Positions 57,035 to 64,000 of a stretch of DNA of 64,000 nt are shown here, in pieces. A model generated the notes under the pieces. It searched no databases, was not told the DNA's origin, and was given only the letters and a program-made list of their open reading frames with translations. Position 1 is the first letter of the stretch. Each line of letters begins with the position of its first letter. The position numbers and the translations under genes are program-made. This DNA comes from Bacteroidota bacterium (lineage in GTDB: Bacteria > Bacteroidota > Bacteroidia > JAFLBG01), in NCBI GenBank assembly GCA_017303975.1, contig JAFLBG010000007.1, positions 42,217-106,216 of the forward strand, read 5' to 3'.

Positions 57035-58090
57035 ATGTTAGAGAATAAAGAGAGTAGAACAGAATTAAGTAAAGTAGGAGAGTTTGGTTTAATAAAATAT
57101 TTGTCTTCGTTTGTAGAAGTAAAAAACGAATCTACTATTAAGGGAATTGGAGATGATGCTGCGGTTATTGATAACAAAGGAAAACAGACTGTTGTATCAA
57201 CAGATATGTTGATTGAAGGGGTGCATTTTAATTTAATGTACGTGCCCTTGAAACATTTAGGCTACAAAAGCGTAGTGGTAAATTTGTCGGATGTATATGC
57301 AATGAATGCAGTGCCCAAACAAATTACTGTTTCGATAGCACTCTCAAATCGCTTTTCGTTAGAGGCAATAGAAGAATTTTATGCTGGAATTTTATTGGCA
57401 TGTAAAAATTATGGAGTAGATCTTGTTGGGGGTGACACAACATCTAGCCTAAGTGGATTGTGCATTAGCGTTACTGCTATTGGCGAAGCAAACACAGAAG
57501 ATTTAGTATATAGAAACGGAGCCAAAGAGAAGGATTTGCTTTGTGTAACAGGCGATTTAGGGGGAGCATATATAGGATTGCAATTGTTGGAGAGAGAAAA
57601 AAAGTTATTCCAAGACAATCCTACCATTCAGCCTGAGCTAGAAGGAAACGATTATGTTTTGGAGAGACAATTAAAACCCGAAGCTAGAAAAGATATTCGT
57701 GCATTGTTGCAAACGCTTAACGTTAAACCAACTGCTATGATTGATGTTTCGGACGGGTTAGCTTCAGAAATACTGCACATCTGCGACCAATCAAACGTTG
57801 GATGCAATTTATACGAAGAAAAAATTCCAATCGACCCCCTTACTTTTGATAAAGCTCGTGAACTAAATCTTGACCCTACAGTTTGTGCACTAAGTGGAGG
57901 CGAAGACTACGAACTACTTTTTACAATTGATATAAATGATTTCGAAAAAATAAAAGGCAACCCGGACATAACAGTAATTGGGCATATTACGACCAAAGAT
58001 TCCGGCTCCAATTTAATTACACGTAGTGGAACGCAGCATCCTTTAACAGCACAAGGTTGGGATTCTTTTTTAAATAAAACTTTTTTGTAG
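57035..58090 (+). CDS. thiL: Thiamine-monophosphate kinase
   Basis: Phosphorylates thiamine monophosphate to the active diphosphate. The 351-residue protein has the AIR-synthase-like fold: GIGDDAAVID near residue 40, STDMLIEGVHF, VVNLSDVYAMNA, DLVGGDTTSS, VTGDLGGAYIGLQLL, MIDVSDGLASEI and LSGGEDYELLFTI. ATG 57035 is two codons after an alternative TTG. It is 16 bp after the lipase-like gene. The ThiE-like gene at 13019 is not linked. Confidence 0.95.
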   Translation: MLENKESRTELSKVGEFGLIKYLSSFVEVKNESTIKGIGDDAAVIDNKGKQTVVSTDMLIEGVHFNLMYVPLKHLGYKSVVVNLSDVYAMNAVPKQITVSIALSNRFSLEAIEEFYAGILLACKNYGVDLVGGDTTSSLSGLCISVTAIGEANTEDLVYRNGAKEKDLLCVTGDLGGAYIGLQLLEREKKLFQDNPTIQPELEGNDYVLERQLKPEARKDIRALLQTLNVKPTAMIDVSDGLASEILHICDQSNVGCNLYEEKIPIDPLTFDKARELNLDPTVCALSGGEDYELLFTIDINDFEKIKGNPDITVIGHITTKDSGSNLITRSGTQHPLTAQGWDSFLNKTFL

Positions 58091-58181
58091 GCTCTCGCAT
58101 TCACAACAATTCAACAGGTTTGACGATTTAACATTTCTTAAGTAGTGTGATAGCAAAAAATGCTTATTTTTAGTGCTTCAC

Positions 58182-59606
58182 ATGATAAAAAAATATCTAC
58201 AGGGATTTTTTATCCTTGCGCTTCTCACAACTTCTGCGTTTGCACAACAAACCATGACATTGCAACAATGCATTGATTATGCGTTGAAAAATAATCTTCA
58301 AATAAAGCAACAGGAAGTCAACACAAAAATTGCACAAGCAAGTCATTTGCAGTCGCAAGCGCAATTGTTGCCAAGTATTAATGGCAGCGCAGGTCAGAAT
58401 TATAACTACGGACGAAACATCGATCCCGTAACAAATAGCTTTACTACAAATCGTGTGGTTTCTCAAAATTTTGCACTCTCCGGCAACTGGAACATTTTTA
58501 ATGGATTACAAAATTTAAACTCCATTAAACAAACCAAATTTGACCTGCAGGCAAGTCAATACGATTTAGATGATTTAAAAAATGATATTTCTTTAAGCGT
58601 TGTAAATGCATATCTGCAAGTATTGTTTGGACTCGAATTGTTAGACAATTCTCAAAACCAATACCAACTTACCGAAAAGCAGGTGCTCCGATTGGATAAA
58701 ATGTTGGAGGTGGGTGCAATTGCCAAAAGTAGTTTGCTTGATACAAAAGCCCAGTTGGCAAACGAAGAGCTAAATGTAACCACTGCAAAAAATAACCTCG
58801 ATTTAGCATATCTCAATTTGGCACAACTCATGAATTTCGATTCTGTTGCAGCACTCAAAATAAATAAGCCAACTATCAACGATCCTAATCAAGCTGAGCT
58901 ATTTGCAAAGCAAGAGTTAATTTACCAAACGGCATTGGCTAGTCAACCAAGTATAAAAAGTGCGCAGTATCGGTTAAAAAGCTCCGAGAAAATGGTGGGA
59001 ATAGCTCGTGGTGGCTTAAGTCCAAGACTAAGCCTGTCTGCCTCTGTAAGTACTATATTCTCTGATGCAACAAAGTTGCCCACTGGAAACCCTGAGTTTT
59101 TAGGCTATGTGCCTACGGGTGCTGTAACCGGCTTAGGAGATGTTGTGTACGAACCATCTTATTCATTCAACTTTCAAGAAGTTCCATACAACAAACAAAT
59201 TAAGGATAACCTAAACGAAGCAATTGGCCTACGACTTACAGTGCCAATATTTAATAACTTCCAAGTTAAAACCTCTATTGATAAAGCAAAGCTTACGAAT
59301 TTAAATGCAAAATATTCATTGGAGTTAGCCGAAAATCAATTGCAAAAAGAAATTCAACAAGCATACACCAATGCCGCAGCTGCACTAAAGAAGCACGATG
59401 CCAGCAAGCAAGCGGTACAAGCTTTTCAAGAGTCGTTTGGGTATGCCGAGCAAAAATTTAATTTAGGTAGCATCAGTTCATATGATTACAACGATGCCAA
59501 AACAAGGCTAACCAAAGCGCAATCAGATTTATTACAAGCCAAGTACGATTATGTGTTAAAACTTAAAGTGCTTGATTTTTATATGGGAAAACCATTAGTG
59601 CTCTAG
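58182..59606 (+). CDS. TolC family outer membrane efflux protein
   Basis: Outer membrane channel of tripartite pumps. The 474-residue precursor has a signal peptide ending SAFAQ, then MTLQQCIDYALKNNLQIKQQEV and repeated helical hairpins (LNGSAGQNYNYGRNIDP-type loop, AKSSLLDTKAQLANEELNV, LNLAQLMN; second half IGLRLTVPIFNNFQV, NLGSISSYDYNDAKTRLTKAQSDL), the two-fold TolC repeat. ATG 58182 gives the proper signal peptide; a GTG three codons upstream is possible. It forms an operon with the fusion protein gene 70 bp downstream. Confidence 0.93.
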   Translation: MIKKYLQGFFILALLTTSAFAQQTMTLQQCIDYALKNNLQIKQQEVNTKIAQASHLQSQAQLLPSINGSAGQNYNYGRNIDPVTNSFTTNRVVSQNFALSGNWNIFNGLQNLNSIKQTKFDLQASQYDLDDLKNDISLSVVNAYLQVLFGLELLDNSQNQYQLTEKQVLRLDKMLEVGAIAKSSLLDTKAQLANEELNVTTAKNNLDLAYLNLAQLMNFDSVAALKINKPTINDPNQAELFAKQELIYQTALASQPSIKSAQYRLKSSEKMVGIARGGLSPRLSLSASVSTIFSDATKLPTGNPEFLGYVPTGAVTGLGDVVYEPSYSFNFQEVPYNKQIKDNLNEAIGLRLTVPIFNNFQVKTSIDKAKLTNLNAKYSLELAENQLQKEIQQAYTNAAAALKKHDASKQAVQAFQESFGYAEQKFNLGSISSYDYNDAKTRLTKAQSDLLQAKYDYVLKLKVLDFYMGKPLVL

Positions 59607-59676
59607 TTTAATGTTAAAAACTCCATATATATTTTCTTTGTATGAGATTTAGATAGGGAGATAAAAATAAAACACC

Positions 59677-61056
59677 TTGAAAAAATTAGTTGTCATATTG
59701 TTTGTCGGAATTGCTATCATATCCTCTATTGTAGGATTAAAAGGCTGTTCAGGTTCTGATGCCATAAAGGTTACAACAGAAAAAGCTGTCAAACGAACAA
59801 TAATTGAAACCGTTACTGCAAATGGGAAAATTCAGCCCGAAATAGAAGTTAAAATAAGCTCTGATGTTTCCGGAGAAATTGTCGAGTTGCTTGTTAAAGA
59901 GGGCGATTTTGTTAAAAAAGGAGATTTGCTTATTAGGATAAAACCTGATATATACGTATCTAATTTAGATAGAATGAAAGCTGCATTAGACGGATCAAAG
60001 GCGAATACCGCAAACAGCAAAGCCCGATTGGCACAAGTAAAATCACAATTTGTAAACATTGAAAATACTTTTGTGCGAAATAAAAAATTAGTCGAGCAAG
60101 GTGCTATTTCTCAAGCAGATTTTGACGCATCTAAATCGGCTTACGAAGCAGCTAAAGCAGATATTGTGGCAGCCGAAGAAACTGTAAATGCTGCAGAATT
60201 TTCTGTAAAAAGCTCCGAAGCAGCCCTTAAAGAAGCAAGCGACAACTTAGCTAAAACAAATATTTATTCTCCTGTAAATGGCACTGTTTCTAAGCTTAGC
60301 GTTGAGCTGGGCGAGCGGGTTGTTGGGACCTCTCAGATGGCAGGAACCGAGCTGCTGCGTCTTGCAAACTTAAACGAAATGGAAGTAAGCGTAGATGTAA
60401 ACGAAAATGATATTGTACGCGTGTCGCTTAACGATACGGTAAGTATTGAGGTAGATGCGTATGTAGATAGAAAGTTTAAAGGAATAGTTACAGAAATTGC
60501 AAACTCTGCAAACACCTTGGGCCTCACAGCCGATCAAGTAACTAATTTTGTGGTAAAAATTCGTGTTCTTAGCGAGTCATACGCAGATTTAATTAATCCT
60601 AAATTTCCTAACGAATCTCCTTTTCGTCCAGGAATGTCTGCCGGAGTGGATATTCAAACCCAAATCGAAAGAAATGTTTTATCTGTTCCAATTCAAGCTG
60701 TAACTACACGTACCGATTCCACTAGCTATTCAAGCAAAAAGAAGGAAGCCAAAAAAGAGGAAAAAGAAAAGGAGGCAGATAAAGAACAAGAAGAGCTAGA
60801 AGTAACAAGCACAAAAGAAAAGAAACAGGAAAAGAGCGATACTCCGTTCGAGTGTGTTTTTGTAATGAACAATGGGAAGTCAAAATTAATTCCCGTAAAA
60901 ACAGGCATTCAAGATAACGAGTATATACAAATTACGGCCGGACTAAAAGAGGGAGATGAAGTAATCGCAGGGCCATATAGTGCAGTTTCTAAGGTGTTGC
61001 GCAACGGTAGCGTGGTTGCTCTTGATAAAGAGAGCGAGAATACAGACAAAAAATAA
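59677..61056 (+). CDS. Efflux membrane-fusion protein (HlyD/MacA type)
   Basis: The 459-residue protein begins at TTG 59677 (no in-frame ATG) with one N-terminal membrane segment, then the lipoyl/hairpin region (TVTANGKIQPEIEVKISSDVSG, LLVKEGDFVKKGDLLIRI), a long coiled coil (residues 100-190), NIYSPVNGTVSKLSVELGERVVG and the barrel domain. A charged insert of about 45 residues (KKEAKKEEKEKEADKEQEE) splits the C-terminal part before VFVMNNGKSKLIPVKTGIQDNEYIQI. It pairs with TolC, but no MacB-type ATPase or RND pump follows; rpsU is next. Confidence 0.9.
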   Translation: MKKLVVILFVGIAIISSIVGLKGCSGSDAIKVTTEKAVKRTIIETVTANGKIQPEIEVKISSDVSGEIVELLVKEGDFVKKGDLLIRIKPDIYVSNLDRMKAALDGSKANTANSKARLAQVKSQFVNIENTFVRNKKLVEQGAISQADFDASKSAYEAAKADIVAAEETVNAAEFSVKSSEAALKEASDNLAKTNIYSPVNGTVSKLSVELGERVVGTSQMAGTELLRLANLNEMEVSVDVNENDIVRVSLNDTVSIEVDAYVDRKFKGIVTEIANSANTLGLTADQVTNFVVKIRVLSESYADLINPKFPNESPFRPGMSAGVDIQTQIERNVLSVPIQAVTTRTDSTSYSSKKKEAKKEEKEKEADKEQEELEVTSTKEKKQEKSDTPFECVFVMNNGKSKLIPVKTGIQDNEYIQITAGLKEGDEVIAGPYSAVSKVLRNGSVVALDKESENTDKK

Positions 61057-61118
61057 TCATAAAAGCAGAAAAATCTGTTATTTTAAATAATAAATTTTAA
61101 TGTTTTACAAAAAAAACA

Positions 61119-61126
61119 TATATTTG
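61119..61126 (+). promoter_or_regulatory. -7 box upstream of rpsU
   Basis: TATATTTG, an exact TAnnTTTG match, 22 bp before the rpsU ATG. The -33 region is AT-rich without a clear TTG. Confidence 0.5.
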
Positions 61127-61148
61127 CACCCTAAAATTTAATATAACG

Positions 61149-61340
61149 ATGATACTTGTACAAGTTAAAGAAGGCGAGCCGGTAGATAAAGCTCTTAAAA
61201 AATTGAAAAAGAAATTCGAAAAAACGGGTGTTGTAAAAGAGTTGAGATTACGTCAAAAATTCACAAAACCATCTGTTAAAAGAAGAGAGGTAGTTATTAA
61301 AGCTAAATACCGTCAATTCTTACAACAAGAAGAGATTTAA
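61149..61340 (+). CDS. rpsU: 30S ribosomal protein S21
   Basis: The 63-residue protein matches S21 (MILVQVKEGEPVDKALKKLK, RLRQKFTKPSVKRREVVIKA). It lies close to the anti-Shine-Dalgarno end of 16S rRNA; in Bacteroidota, S21 is one of the proteins linked to occlusion of that sequence. It has its own -7 box and terminator. Confidence 0.96.
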   Translation: MILVQVKEGEPVDKALKKLKKKFEKTGVVKELRLRQKFTKPSVKRREVVIKAKYRQFLQQEEI

Positions 61341-61357
61341 AAAATAATATTCTCAAT

Positions 61358-61404
61358 AAAAAAGGGAAGAGATTTTGCTACTTGCAAAATTTCTTCCCTT
61401 TTTT
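61358..61404 (+). terminator. Terminator after rpsU
   Basis: A 21-bp stem (arms 61358-61378 and 61384-61404, core AAGGGAAGAGATTTTGC) with one G-U pair and a five-base loop, ending in a run of six T. The 200 bp beyond it up to the xer gene hold no recognisable feature. Confidence 0.9.
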
Positions 61405-61602
61405 GTATAGTACTCACTAAGAAAGGCAATATTAGTAAGGCCGCAACGTTTTCAAAAAGAATTCAATATTGTCTTATTTTCTCTTGCATGTGGAGTTGTG
61501 TTTTCAAGATAACTATAGGTATGCTGAAGCCTTTGTTTTTGCTTAACTTAATGACGATGAAGAAAAAGGCTAATTTTCCATCCAGTACTTATTAATACAA
61601 CA

Positions 61603-62487
61603 ATGCATCTGACAGAGTTCATAGATTATTTAAAATACGAGAAAAGGTACTCGGCACACACTATTACATCCTATAAAAACGACCTGTCTCAATTTTTTGT
61701 ATACCTATCTAAGCAATACGAAAATTTGAAATTTGACGAAGTTTCTCATTTGCACATTCGCTCGTGGATGGTTTCCTTAATAGAAGCTAAAACCTCTACT
61801 CGAACCGTTAATAGAAAAATATCTACACTTAAATCCTATTGCAAATATTTGCTTAAAATGCAATTAATTGCCAATAATCCAACACGCAAAATCGTTTCGC
61901 CTAAAAACCCTAAACGCTTACCAACGTTTGTAGAGGAAAGCAAAATGGATATGCTCTTTAGCGAAGTTCCTTTTGGCGATGACTATGTGGGATATCGAAA
62001 TCGATTAATTATCGAGCTTTTCTATACTACGGGAATTCGTTTGTCGGAGTTGTTAAATATAAAAGAAAATGATATCGACATCTCTAATCAAACCATTAAA
62101 GTACTTGGAAAAAGAAATAAAGAAAGAATTGTGCCTATAAGCGAAAAACTCGTTGAGTCTATTACTTCATACATGCAAATTTTCCGTAAAACGTTCCCTG
62201 AAAATACCAATGCCCAAATTTTTTGTACAGAAAAGGGGACGCCCTTATATGCAAAAGCCGTGTACGATTTAGTTAAAAAATATTTAAGCTTAGTTACAAC
62301 AGTCGATAAAAAGAGCCCACATGTGCTAAGGCATACTTTTGCCACCCACATGCTCAACAATGGCGCAGATATTAATGCCATAAAAGAAATTTTAGGACAC
62401 GCAAGCCTTGCAGCTACACAAATTTATACGCACAACTCCATCGAAAAATTAAAAGAGATTCATAAAAAAGCACACCCCAAGTCCTAA
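61603..62487 (+). CDS. xerC: Tyrosine recombinase XerC/XerD
   Basis: A 294-residue site-specific recombinase, the family's usual length, with a SAM-like N-terminal domain (EKRYSAHTITSYKNDLSQF) and a complete catalytic set: R146 (TTGIRLSEL), K170 (VLGKRNKER), H240 and R243 (HVLRHTFATH), H266 (LGHASLAATQIYTH) and nucleophile Y275. It most resembles the chromosomal XerC/D that resolve replicon dimers at dif. Its last 42 codons are duplicated at 63783-63911, which makes a role in moving the neighbouring cassette worth considering. Confidence 0.92.
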   Translation: MHLTEFIDYLKYEKRYSAHTITSYKNDLSQFFVYLSKQYENLKFDEVSHLHIRSWMVSLIEAKTSTRTVNRKISTLKSYCKYLLKMQLIANNPTRKIVSPKNPKRLPTFVEESKMDMLFSEVPFGDDYVGYRNRLIIELFYTTGIRLSELLNIKENDIDISNQTIKVLGKRNKERIVPISEKLVESITSYMQIFRKTFPENTNAQIFCTEKGTPLYAKAVYDLVKKYLSLVTTVDKKSPHVLRHTFATHMLNNGADINAIKEILGHASLAATQIYTHNSIEKLKEIHKKAHPKS

Positions 62488-62576
62488 GTTTCTACTAAAA
62501 ATACTACATAAAGATTCTTGCTAAATCCAACAAAAAACTGTAAATTCAAAGTTCAACCATTAAAAAAACAATTTTA
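62361..62576 (+). repeat. Direct repeat, copy A: xerC 3' end plus downstream DNA
   Basis: This 216-bp segment recurs 1424 bp downstream. In the coding part (to 62449) there are ten differences in nine codons, all synonymous; from 62450 to the end of the comparison, 127 bp including 89 bp after the stop codon, the copies are identical. The repeat may extend further because copy B reaches the window end. Confidence 0.95.
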
Positions 62577-62720
62577 TGCAAGTTCTGCCACTGTTGGTGT
62601 TATCACCAACAGGCAGCCACCCCAGTTCACTTGGACTTCTAAATCCGAGTGGGAACTGTAACCGATAGTATAGATTAAATTTCACCCTAACGGAGGAAAG
62701 TAAAGCGAAAATTTAATGCT
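62577..62720 (+). other. Structured intergenic element with three hairpins
   Basis: Three consecutive foldable segments: CTGTTGGTG-TTAT-CACCAACAG (62591-62612, 9-bp stem); a second with CAGTT plus CACTTGGA paired to TCCGAGTG plus AACTG (62623-62658, 13 bp with a two-base bulge and one G-U); and ATTAAATTT paired with AAATTTAAT (62674-62717). It lies between the xer gene and the cassette cargo gene. It could be a structured RNA or a recombination site; no known family was recognised. The remaining sequence to 62810 shows no gene. Confidence 0.5.
62586..62621 (+). repeat. Hairpin-forming direct repeat, left copy
   Basis: TGCCACTGTTGGTGTTATCA followed by CCAACAGGCAGCCAC matches TGCCAGTGTTGATGTTATCA followed by ACAACAGCCAGCTGC at 63647-63681. 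These are degenerate members of one repeat family on the two sides of the cargo gene. Confidence 0.65.
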
Positions 62721-62810
62721 TTTCCCCATCTATTTCAATCCTTGCAAGTATTTAGAACACTTGTTGGGCAAGCCCTGCATTCAACTAGTAAATAATAGTT
62801 TCCCAAAAAC

Positions 62811-62839
62811 TTGATTTTCCGCCCCCCCCACTATATTTG
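62811..62839 (+). promoter_or_regulatory. Probable promoter of the cassette cargo gene
   Basis: TTG (62811-62813), an 18-bp spacer containing a run of C, and TATATTTG (62832-62839), an exact -7 match, 63 bp before the ATG. The spacer is slightly shorter than the usual 19-21 bp. It suggests that the cassette carries its own promoter. Confidence 0.55.
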
Positions 62840-62902
62840 CGCCCTAAGAAATGTTGGGGGTAGTTAGATAAAATTTATACTAAAAAAACAAAAGCACAAA
62901 AA

Positions 62903-63613
62903 ATGAAAAAAAATTACAACTTTATCCTTGTAAATATTTTACAAATCTTTTGTTTAAGCGCATTTGCACAACCAACAAACGACAATTGCTCGGGTGCAAT
63001 TCCAATACCGATAAATAACGCCTGCCTTAATGGACCATTTGACAATACAGGCAGCACCCAAAGCTACCCTAATTGCACAGGAACTGCTACAGTTTATGAT
63101 GTGTGGTTTTCATTTGTAACCTATACTAATGCACAAAAAATACATATTACTGGATTAAATAATTTCCAGGTAGATGCTCAGGTATATTCTAGTTGTACAG
63201 GAACTGCCATTACTTCATGTATAAACTACTCTACTTTATCATCAACCGGGTATAGTTTAGTTGGACTTAACAGTGGACAAATTTATTACATAAGAGTTTT
63301 TAATGATTATAGCGGGAATTATTACGGGATGTTTGATATTTGTTTACCATATACCCCTTCGGGAATAGAAGATAATGAACTACTTGAAAATATAACCCTA
63401 TACCCAAATCCTTCAACAGAAACAATAAAAATTTTAACTCCCGATGAAAGTAAAATCAATTCTATTGTTTTATATAATAGTATAGGGCAGCAAATGGAAG
63501 TCATCGAAAACTCAAAGTGTGAAGTTAATCTGCAAAAGTATACTCCCGGTATTTATTCTATTCTGTTAAATACTGATAAAGGCTTCCTGTCAAAGAAAAT
63601 TGTGAAAGAGTAA
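62903..63613 (+). CDS. T9SS-secreted PPC-like domain protein (cassette cargo)
   Basis: The 236-residue precursor has a signal peptide ending SAFAQ, one PPC-like domain (PTNDNCSGAIPIP ... YDVWFSFVT ... GQIYYIRVFND ... GMFDICLPY) and a type A sorting domain (ITLYPNPSTETIKIL ... TPGIYSILLN ... LSKKIVKE). The domain is related to the four in the protein at 39534. It is the only gene between the two xerC-end repeats. Function unknown; probably surface binding. Confidence 0.88.
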   Translation: MKKNYNFILVNILQIFCLSAFAQPTNDNCSGAIPIPINNACLNGPFDNTGSTQSYPNCTGTATVYDVWFSFVTYTNAQKIHITGLNNFQVDAQVYSSCTGTAITSCINYSTLSSTGYSLVGLNSGQIYYIRVFNDYSGNYYGMFDICLPYTPSGIEDNELLENITLYPNPSTETIKILTPDESKINSIVLYNSIGQQMEVIENSKCEVNLQKYTPGIYSILLNTDKGFLSKKIVKE

Positions 63614-63646
63614 TTATTGAAAAGTTGTAGGAAATTTTTATTTCTT

Positions 63647-63681
63647 GCCAGTGTTGATGTTATCAACAACAGCCAGCTGCT
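63647..63681 (+). repeat. Hairpin-forming direct repeat, right copy
   Basis: Related to 62586-62621. The core GTTGATGTTATCAAC (63653-63667) is palindromic, with stem TGTTGA/TCAACA. It begins 34 bp after the cargo gene stop. Confidence 0.6.
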
Positions 63682-63752
63682 CTCTTCCACTCAGATGTTT
63701 AAAACAATTAAGTCAATTTTTTATTGAAGGTAAATATATCTACCTCCCTTTT

Positions 63753-63778
63753 CTTTGTTGGTGATAAAACCAACAAAG
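63753..63778 (+). repeat. Third hairpin at the cassette/xerC-fragment junction
   Basis: CTTTGTTGGT-GATAAA-ACCAACAAAG forms a perfect 10-bp stem with a six-base loop and shares the TGTTGGTG...CCAACA core with the other repeats. It ends four bases before the homology to xerC begins, marking the junction of the cassette. Confidence 0.7.
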
Positions 63779-63782
63779 ACGA

Positions 63783-63911
63783 AATGGAGCAGACATTAAT
63801 GCTATTAAAGAAATCCTTGGACACGCAAGCCTTGCAGCTACACAAATTTATACGCACAACTCGATAGAAAAACTAAAAGAGATTCATAAAAAAGCACACC
63901 CCAAGTCCTAA
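63783..63911 (+). pseudogene. Truncated second copy of the xerC 3' end
   Basis: Encodes residues 253-294 of the recombinase (NGADINAIKEILGH ... HKKAHPKS, stop at 63909-63911), including H266 and Y275 but lacking R146, K170, H240 and R243, so it is not functional alone. It encodes exactly the same amino acids as the intact gene despite ten nucleotide differences, so it derives from a gene that had been under selection. No start codon or signal precedes it. Confidence 0.92.
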
Positions 63912-64000
63912 GTTTCTACTAAAAATACTACATAAAGATTCTTGCTAAATCCAACAAAAAACTGTAAATTCAAAGTTCAACCATTAAAAAAACAATTTTA
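63785..64000 (+). repeat. Direct repeat, copy B: displaced xerC 3' end, continues past the window
   Basis: Partner of 62361-62576, offset exactly 1424 bp without gaps. Still identical at the last base of the window, so the right boundary is not visible. Confidence 0.95.

Noticed and set aside
61405..61602. A short open frame just upstream of xerC (about 24 codons)
   Set aside because: Too short, no coding pattern or start signal, and no link to a known leader peptide.
63783..63911. A second functional recombinase gene
   Set aside because: Only the last 42 codons are present; most catalytic residues and any start signal are missing.
62361..64000. A classic insertion sequence between the repeats
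   Set aside because: No transposase gene and no terminal inverted repeats at the junctions; the 216-bp direct repeats are far too long for a target duplication.

Overview
This is a low-GC chromosomal window from a member of the phylum Bacteroidota, probably a free-living or environmental lineage. The evidence is a type IX secretion (T9SS) gene set (porV, porU, a PorP/SprF protein, gldJ), at least seven secreted proteins ending in a T9SS type A sorting domain, near-absence of Shine-Dalgarno sequences, and several promoters that fit the Bacteroidota pattern (TTG or TTTG, about 20 bp, TAnnTTTG). No tRNA, rRNA, CRISPR array or transposase gene was recognised.

Layout. 1-7586: the 3' part of a giant surface protein (its start lies outside the window) built of Kre9/Knh1-like modules, CUB domains and eight 90-residue Ig-like repeats. 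7602-8493: a T9SS cargo gene broken by a frameshift. 8544-14214: ruvC, then a forward run of glycosyltransferase, Opp/Dpp-type permease, phosphopantetheinyl transferase, group II GGGP synthase, ThiE-like protein and tag. 14221-18842: two kynurenine-pathway enzymes (kmo, kynU), divergent hemL, and recX. 19142-20536: an operon of DHFR-like protein, ArsR regulator and SRPBCC protein. 20653-29168: ispF and the T9SS cluster. 29419-34869: secreted nuclease, M23/LysM peptidase, a propeller lipoprotein, a retropepsin-like protein and mdh. 35114-41483: rplU-rpmA, an NlpC/P60-like T9SS cargo, bactofilin, an AtpI-like protein with a membrane partner, and a PPC-repeat cargo. 41581-44859: photolyase, M42 peptidase, purine nucleoside phosphorylase. 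44995-50785: an ECF sigma factor and a cobalamin-riboswitch operon (BtuB, DUF4465-like protein, surface protein, BtuG-like propeller). 50798-61340: a 1166-residue putative outer membrane protein, a T9SS lipase-like protein, thiL, a TolC plus membrane-fusion protein pair, and rpsU. 61603-64000: a Xer recombinase and an unusual cassette-like structure.

Functional links. porU and porV encode the sortase and shuttle that would process the many sorting-domain proteins in the window. In the B12 operon, the receptor and a propeller lipoprotein are joined by two proteins that look like T9SS cargo, which suggests a T9SS-attached cobalamin-capture layer. The kynurenine enzymes degrade tryptophan but their partner enzymes are not here.

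The most unusual structure is at the right end. The last 42 codons of xerC plus at least 90 bp of downstream DNA recur 1424 bp later. The copies differ only at synonymous sites in the coding part and are identical afterwards. Between them sits a single T9SS cargo gene bordered by related hairpins (TGTTGRTGTTATCAMCAACA). This resembles a site-specifically integrated or tandemly arrayed gene cassette next to its possible recombinase. The second copy runs off the window, so the true extent is unknown.
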